Shown here: one piece after another, positions 4,629 through 7,699 of the stretch
Position numbering within the stretch: the first letter of the stretch is position 1
How the letters are laid out: each line of letters starts with the position of its first letter
Assembly (NCBI GenBank): GCA_030628905.1
Contig: DAOVQB010000213.1
Location: 1-7,699 of the forward strand
DNA: 7,699 nt
Reading direction: 5' to 3'
From: DAOVQB01 sp023128935
Lineage (GTDB): Bacteria > Eisenbacteria > RBG-16-71-46 > CAIMUX01 > WJJG01
Position numbers and translations under genes: made by a program
Notes under the pieces: generated by a model
Database searches by the model: none
What the model was told of the DNA's origin: nothing
The model's input: the letters and a program-made list of their open reading frames with translations, nothing else

Positions 4629-5477
4629 GTGAAACAATTAGCAGACTGGTTTGGGATGGCGTGGATGGCATTGGCACTAGGACTGGCAACCATCCCCCTT
4701 GCGGCAGCGGGTACGCCCCTCGAGGCCTTCCGTGGCGCAACCGGAACGATCGATATCGCCGGTGGGACTGCGCACATCCCCGTGATGAACGAGGCGGCCA
4801 AGCAGATTATGACCGCCTATCCCAAGGTCCGTATCACGGTTGCCGGGGGAGGATCCGGCGTGGGGGTAGAGAAGGTCGCGGCGGGGCTGGTCGCTATCGG
4901 CAACACGGGTCGACCGCTGAGCAAGCAGGAAGCCGAAAGGCACGGCCTCATCAGCTTCCCATTTGCGATCGATGGCGTGGCGGTCATTATCCATCCAAAG
5001 AACCCCGTCAGCGACCTTTCGGCGGAGCAGATTCGTAAGATCTTTGCCGGGCAGACCACCAACTGGAAAGCTGTCGGCGGCCAGGACGCGCCCATCAATC
5101 TCTACACTCGCGATGAAGCCAGCGGTACGCGGGCGGTCCTCTGGAAAAAGCTCCTCAAGAAGGGTCTGATTGCCGAGCACGCCGATGTCGTCACTTCCAA
5201 TGGGGCCATGAAAGTGGCCGCGGCACAGGACCCAAATGCCATCGGCTATGCCGGGATCGGGCATATCGACTCAACGGTCAAAGCCCCCCTGCTTGACGGT
5301 ATCGCCCCAACCCAGGAGAATGCCGCCGCAGGGCACTATCCGATCGTCCGCAAGCTGTACATGAACACCAAGGGAGAACCATCACCACTCGTGCGCGCCT
5401 TCATCGACTATATTCTTGGCCCCGCAGGGGCAAAGATCATCAAGAGCAAGGGCTATATCCCGCTGGTGGCGGGCTAA
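4629..5477 (+). CDS. pstS: Phosphate ABC transporter, periplasmic phosphate-binding protein PstS (282 aa)
   Basis: Periplasmic receptor that captures inorganic phosphate and delivers it to PstCA. The start is GTG 4629, 6 nt after AAGGAG (4617-4622); an adjacent GTG at 4626 is too close. A frame open back to 4422 would add an arginine-rich, unlikely N-terminus running through the tandem repeat. From the chosen start the protein begins with a signal peptide: Lys2, hydrophobic core about 9-24, and a likely cut after AAA (25-27), with no lipobox cysteine. Phosphate-site motifs visible are GGTAHIP (45-51), the loop GGGSGVG (73-79) and TRDEASGTR (160-168). IGNTGRPLS (90-98) is the second conserved loop; the residue before it is Ala89, where relatives often have Asp. 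At 282 residues it belongs to the short PstS class. The neighbours pstC, pstA and pstB follow directly and confirm the role. Confidence 0.93.
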   Translation: MKQLADWFGMAWMALALGLATIPLAAAGTPLEAFRGATGTIDIAGGTAHIPVMNEAAKQIMTAYPKVRITVAGGGSGVGVEKVAAGLVAIGNTGRPLSKQEAERHGLISFPFAIDGVAVIIHPKNPVSDLSAEQIRKIFAGQTTNWKAVGGQDAPINLYTRDEASGTRAVLWKKLLKKGLIAEHADVVTSNGAMKVAAAQDPNAIGYAGIGHIDSTVKAPLLDGIAPTQENAAAGHYPIVRKLYMNTKGEPSPLVRAFIDYILGPAGAKIIKSKGYIPLVAG

Positions 5478-5506
5478 GCTCCCTTGCCGCAGACGCGGTA
5501 TTTCGT

Positions 5507-6451
5507 ATGCTAGCGAGGAATGCAACCGGACGCTCCGTGGCTGTCGCTGCGCAGGAGATCTCTCTTCCGCAAACGGCGGATCGATGGATCGGGGGGTTGC
5601 TGGGCGCGGCAACCGCCACGGCAGCTTGTACTGTGTTGTTGATCGTCGGGTTCCTGTTGTATTCCTCCATGCCCCTGCTGCTCTCCGGTGAGTTCATTGA
5701 AACCGTGACACGTCACTGGAGACCGTACCATATGCCGCCCGAGTACGGCATTGGACCGATGATCCTCGGCTCGCTTTCTCTTGCGCTCCTCGCCCTGGTG
5801 TTGGCTCTACCGCTTGGCGTTGGCCTGTGCAGCTTCCTTCACGGGTTGGCGCCGCGCCGGCTGTCGCGCCCCGTTCTGATCGCTGTCCATCTGATGACCA
5901 GCATTCCCACGGTCATCTATGGTTTCGTGTCGGTCTCCTTGCTCGTGCCTTTGTTGCGGCGTGGGTTAGGAGAGGGAAGTGGCTTCTCCTTGCTGGCGGC
6001 AGCCCTAACGCTTGCGATGCTCATCGTACCCACCATCACGCTACTCTTGAATGTGCACCTGCAGCAGATCGATCCACGCATTCGCATCGCCTGCCTGTCT
6101 CTGGGGATGACACCTGCGCAGACTGTCCGCCGAGTGCTCCTGCCGGCGTCCCGCCAGGCGTTGTTGGCAGCCACCATCCTAGGGCTGAGTCGTGCGCTTG
6201 GCGATACGCTGGTGGCATTGATGGTGGCCGGGAATGCAGCCCAGATTCCATCGTCACTCCTTGACTCGATCCGCACCCTTACGGCCCACATCGCCCTGGT
6301 CTTGGCCACGGACACGTACAGCCCTGAGTACCGTTCACTGGCCGCCGCAGGGCTGATGCTGTTCACGTTGACCGCCGTGCTGAGTCTATTGATTCGCCAA
6401 CTGGGACGGCATTCCAGGGGAGGATCTCACCGTGCGCCAGCGATCCGATAG
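5507..6451 (+). CDS. pstC: Phosphate ABC transporter permease PstC (314 aa)
   Basis: Inner-membrane subunit of the phosphate importer, paired with PstA. It has a hydrophilic N-terminus of about 27 residues, a first membrane segment at about 28-59, then the PstC-typical YGIGPMILGSL (80-90) opening the MetI-like permease domain. SIPTVIYGF spans 132-140. The cytoplasmic EAA loop that docks on PstB runs about 195-243: LSLGMTPAQTVRRVLLP (197-213), then RALGDTLVALMVAGN (229-243). Relatives often read RALGET at that site; here Asp replaces Glu. It begins 29 nt after pstS. The ATG at 5507 has only a weak RBS, so a slightly later start is possible, though the membrane segments are unaffected. Its last 20 bases overlap pstA, implying coupled translation. 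Size is normal. Confidence 0.92.
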   Translation: MLARNATGRSVAVAAQEISLPQTADRWIGGLLGAATATAACTVLLIVGFLLYSSMPLLLSGEFIETVTRHWRPYHMPPEYGIGPMILGSLSLALLALVLALPLGVGLCSFLHGLAPRRLSRPVLIAVHLMTSIPTVIYGFVSVSLLVPLLRRGLGEGSGFSLLAAALTLAMLIVPTITLLLNVHLQQIDPRIRIACLSLGMTPAQTVRRVLLPASRQALLAATILGLSRALGDTLVALMVAGNAAQIPSSLLDSIRTLTAHIALVLATDTYSPEYRSLAAAGLMLFTLTAVLSLLIRQLGRHSRGGSHRAPAIR

Positions 6452-7313
6452 TCTCTTTGCCGGGTTTGCCTGGGGTGCGACCTTCCTGGTCCTGGCTTCC
6501 ATCGGCGCGCTGCTGGCCTTCCTGTTTGTGCGGGGAGCCGGCACCCTTGGACCGCGCTTGCTCTTCGGGGATACGGCTGCCTGGGCCGCGCTCCTCCGAC
6601 ACGCTCCCGTTTTCGACGGCCTGTGGCCGGCAGTGGTCGGCACATTGCTCCTGGTCTGCGGATCGTCGCTCCTGGCGGTGCCCGTGGGGATCGCCGCCGG
6701 AATCCACATCTCGGAGTATGCCGGCCCCCGCGTGCGGCGGGTGGCCGGTCTCTGTATCGATCTCCTGGCGGGCATTCCCTCGATCATCATGGGGCTCTTT
6801 GGTTTCGGCTTGATCCTCTTCCTGCGGCAAACCCTCCTCCCCGACGCGAACACCTGCCTGCTTCTCTCGATTGTGTGCATCGCACTCCTGATCCTGCCGT
6901 ATATGATCCGCACCACGGAGACTGCTTTGCGAAGCCTCCCCGAAGATGCGCTCCTCCTAGGTCCCAGTCTGGGTTTTTCTCGGTGGCGAGCGGTGCGCCA
7001 CATCCATCTGCCCCTCGCCAGTCGCGGCATTCTCAGCGGCATGATCTTGTCAGTCGGCCGCGCCGCGGAAGACACGGCCGTAATCCTTATGACTGGGGTA
7101 GTGGCGAATGCCGGCACCCCCCAAAGTCTGACCGACAAGTTCGAAGGCCTGCCCTTCACGATCTACTACCTGGCGGCCGAACACCGCACGGTTGGAGAAC
7201 TGGACCGGGCTTTCGGGGCTGCCCTGATCCTACTCTTGGTCACCGGTACGATCTTCGGTTTTGCCTACTGGGCACACCGGGGACTTGAACAGCGCTGGAG
7301 CCTCAGGTCATGA
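6432..7313 (+). CDS. pstA: Phosphate ABC transporter permease PstA (293 aa)
   Basis: Second membrane subunit of the phosphate channel. The start is GTG at 6432, with a strong GGGGAGG (6417-6423) 8 nt upstream. It overlaps the end of pstC by 20 bp in another frame. A membrane segment at about 10-33 is followed by the periplasmic-side region and the MetI-like domain, with GIPSIIMGLFGFG in the middle and the EAA-type loop LGFSRWRAVRHIHLPLASRG followed by GRAAEDTAVILMTGVVANAG. The order GIPS motif, EAA loop, terminal helix is that of PstA. The stop TGA at 7311-7313 overlaps the pstB ATG as ATGA, the usual coupled arrangement for a permease and its ATPase. No anomaly is seen. Confidence 0.92.
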   Translation: MRQRSDSLFAGFAWGATFLVLASIGALLAFLFVRGAGTLGPRLLFGDTAAWAALLRHAPVFDGLWPAVVGTLLLVCGSSLLAVPVGIAAGIHISEYAGPRVRRVAGLCIDLLAGIPSIIMGLFGFGLILFLRQTLLPDANTCLLLSIVCIALLILPYMIRTTETALRSLPEDALLLGPSLGFSRWRAVRHIHLPLASRGILSGMILSVGRAAEDTAVILMTGVVANAGTPQSLTDKFEGLPFTIYYLAAEHRTVGELDRAFGAALILLLVTGTIFGFAYWAHRGLEQRWSLRS

Positions 7314-7699
7314 ATTCCTCCACAGCCATTGAGATTCAAAGCCTTTCGGTCAGCTTCCGCGACCAGGATGTTCTCAGCGGAGTAAGCGCCACTCTTGCTT
7401 CCCGACAGATCACCGTCCTCATCGGGCCCTCCGGATCCGGCAAGACGACGCTGCTGCGCGCCATCAATCGGCTCAATGAATTCTTCCCGGGCTCTCGGAC
7501 ACGCGGGACGGTGCGGCTGCAACTCAGCCAGGGGTGGGTCGACGCTTACCGAGACGCCTTCCCTTTGGTCAGTCTTCGGCGACAAGCCGCGATGGTCTTC
7601 CAGAATCCCAATCTCCTGCCCGGATCGATTCGGCGCAACTTTGCCACGCCGCTGGCAGCGGTCCTGGGATTGTCGCGCACGGAGATTGAGACCCGCATG
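7310..7699 (+). CDS. pstB: Phosphate ABC transporter ATP-binding protein PstB (5' part, cut by window edge)
   Basis: Cytoplasmic ATPase that drives phosphate import through PstCA. ATG at 7310-7312 overlaps the pstA stop; GGAG at 7297-7300 lies 9 nt upstream. The 130 codons in the window stay open to the edge. Walker A GPSGSGKTT is at 39-47, followed by LLRAINRLNEFFPGSR, the PstB-like region with Asn-Arg-Leu after the P-loop. The Q-loop is in RRQAAMVFQNPNLLPGSI, where PstB proteins typically read MVFQKPNPFP-SI. Compared with typical PstB the stretch between Walker A and the Q-loop is somewhat longer. The signature (LSGGQ), Walker B and switch histidine lie beyond the edge. The family call rests on these motifs and on the operon. 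Confidence 0.9.
   Translation, partial: MNSSTAIEIQSLSVSFRDQDVLSGVSATLASRQITVLIGPSGSGKTTLLRAINRLNEFFPGSRTRGTVRLQLSQGWVDAYRDAFPLVSLRRQAAMVFQNPNLLPGSIRRNFATPLAAVLGLSRTEIETRM

Overview
The window is bacterial DNA of moderately high GC. It joins an accessory, rearranged segment (about 1-4625) to a conventional high-affinity phosphate uptake operon (about 4629 to the right edge). No rRNA, tRNA or other taxonomic marker is present. The PstS-like protein has a plain signal peptide with no lipobox cysteine, which fits a Gram-negative envelope. The permease sequences look to me like those of Desulfobacterota-type bacteria, but that is only an impression.

Left part. A gene on the minus strand runs off the left edge (1-347). 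It resembles conserved proteins of phage-defence islands (BrxA/DUF1819-like is the nearest family I can suggest) and has a perfect 8-bp palindrome just upstream. Next is a gene-poor stretch (348-781) holding a 95-bp relic of an AAA ATPase/DUF4143 gene, 93% identical to part of the intact gene at 2813-4126. A complete ATPase/DUF4143 gene follows on the minus strand (782-1936) with a recognisable promoter. Then come about 730 bp without a supportable gene (2000-2730). These include a pair of 25-bp direct repeats that look like an IS21-family end. A second, different ATPase/DUF4143 gene (2813-4126, plus strand) has its own promoter and a palindrome in its leader.

Middle. Between 4127 and 4625 are small or broken pieces: a 10-bp inverted repeat, a 44-codon ORF, a 19-codon ORF with a very strong ribosome binding site whose start resembles NifX/NifB-type cofactor proteins, a cluster of short hairpins, a possible C-terminal gene fragment on the minus strand, and a two-copy 48-bp tandem repeat directly in front of the phosphate genes.

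Right part. pstS, pstC, pstA and pstB (3' end cut off) are tightly packed on the plus strand with overlaps at pstC/pstA and pstA/pstB. PstS binds phosphate in the periplasm, PstC and PstA form the membrane channel, and PstB powers transport. This is ordinary except for its leader, whose hairpin-forming tandem repeat is the least explained structure here. I see no convincing complete new system. The best leads are the defence-like gene at the left edge, the ATPase/DUF4143 duplication relic, and the pstS leader repeat.
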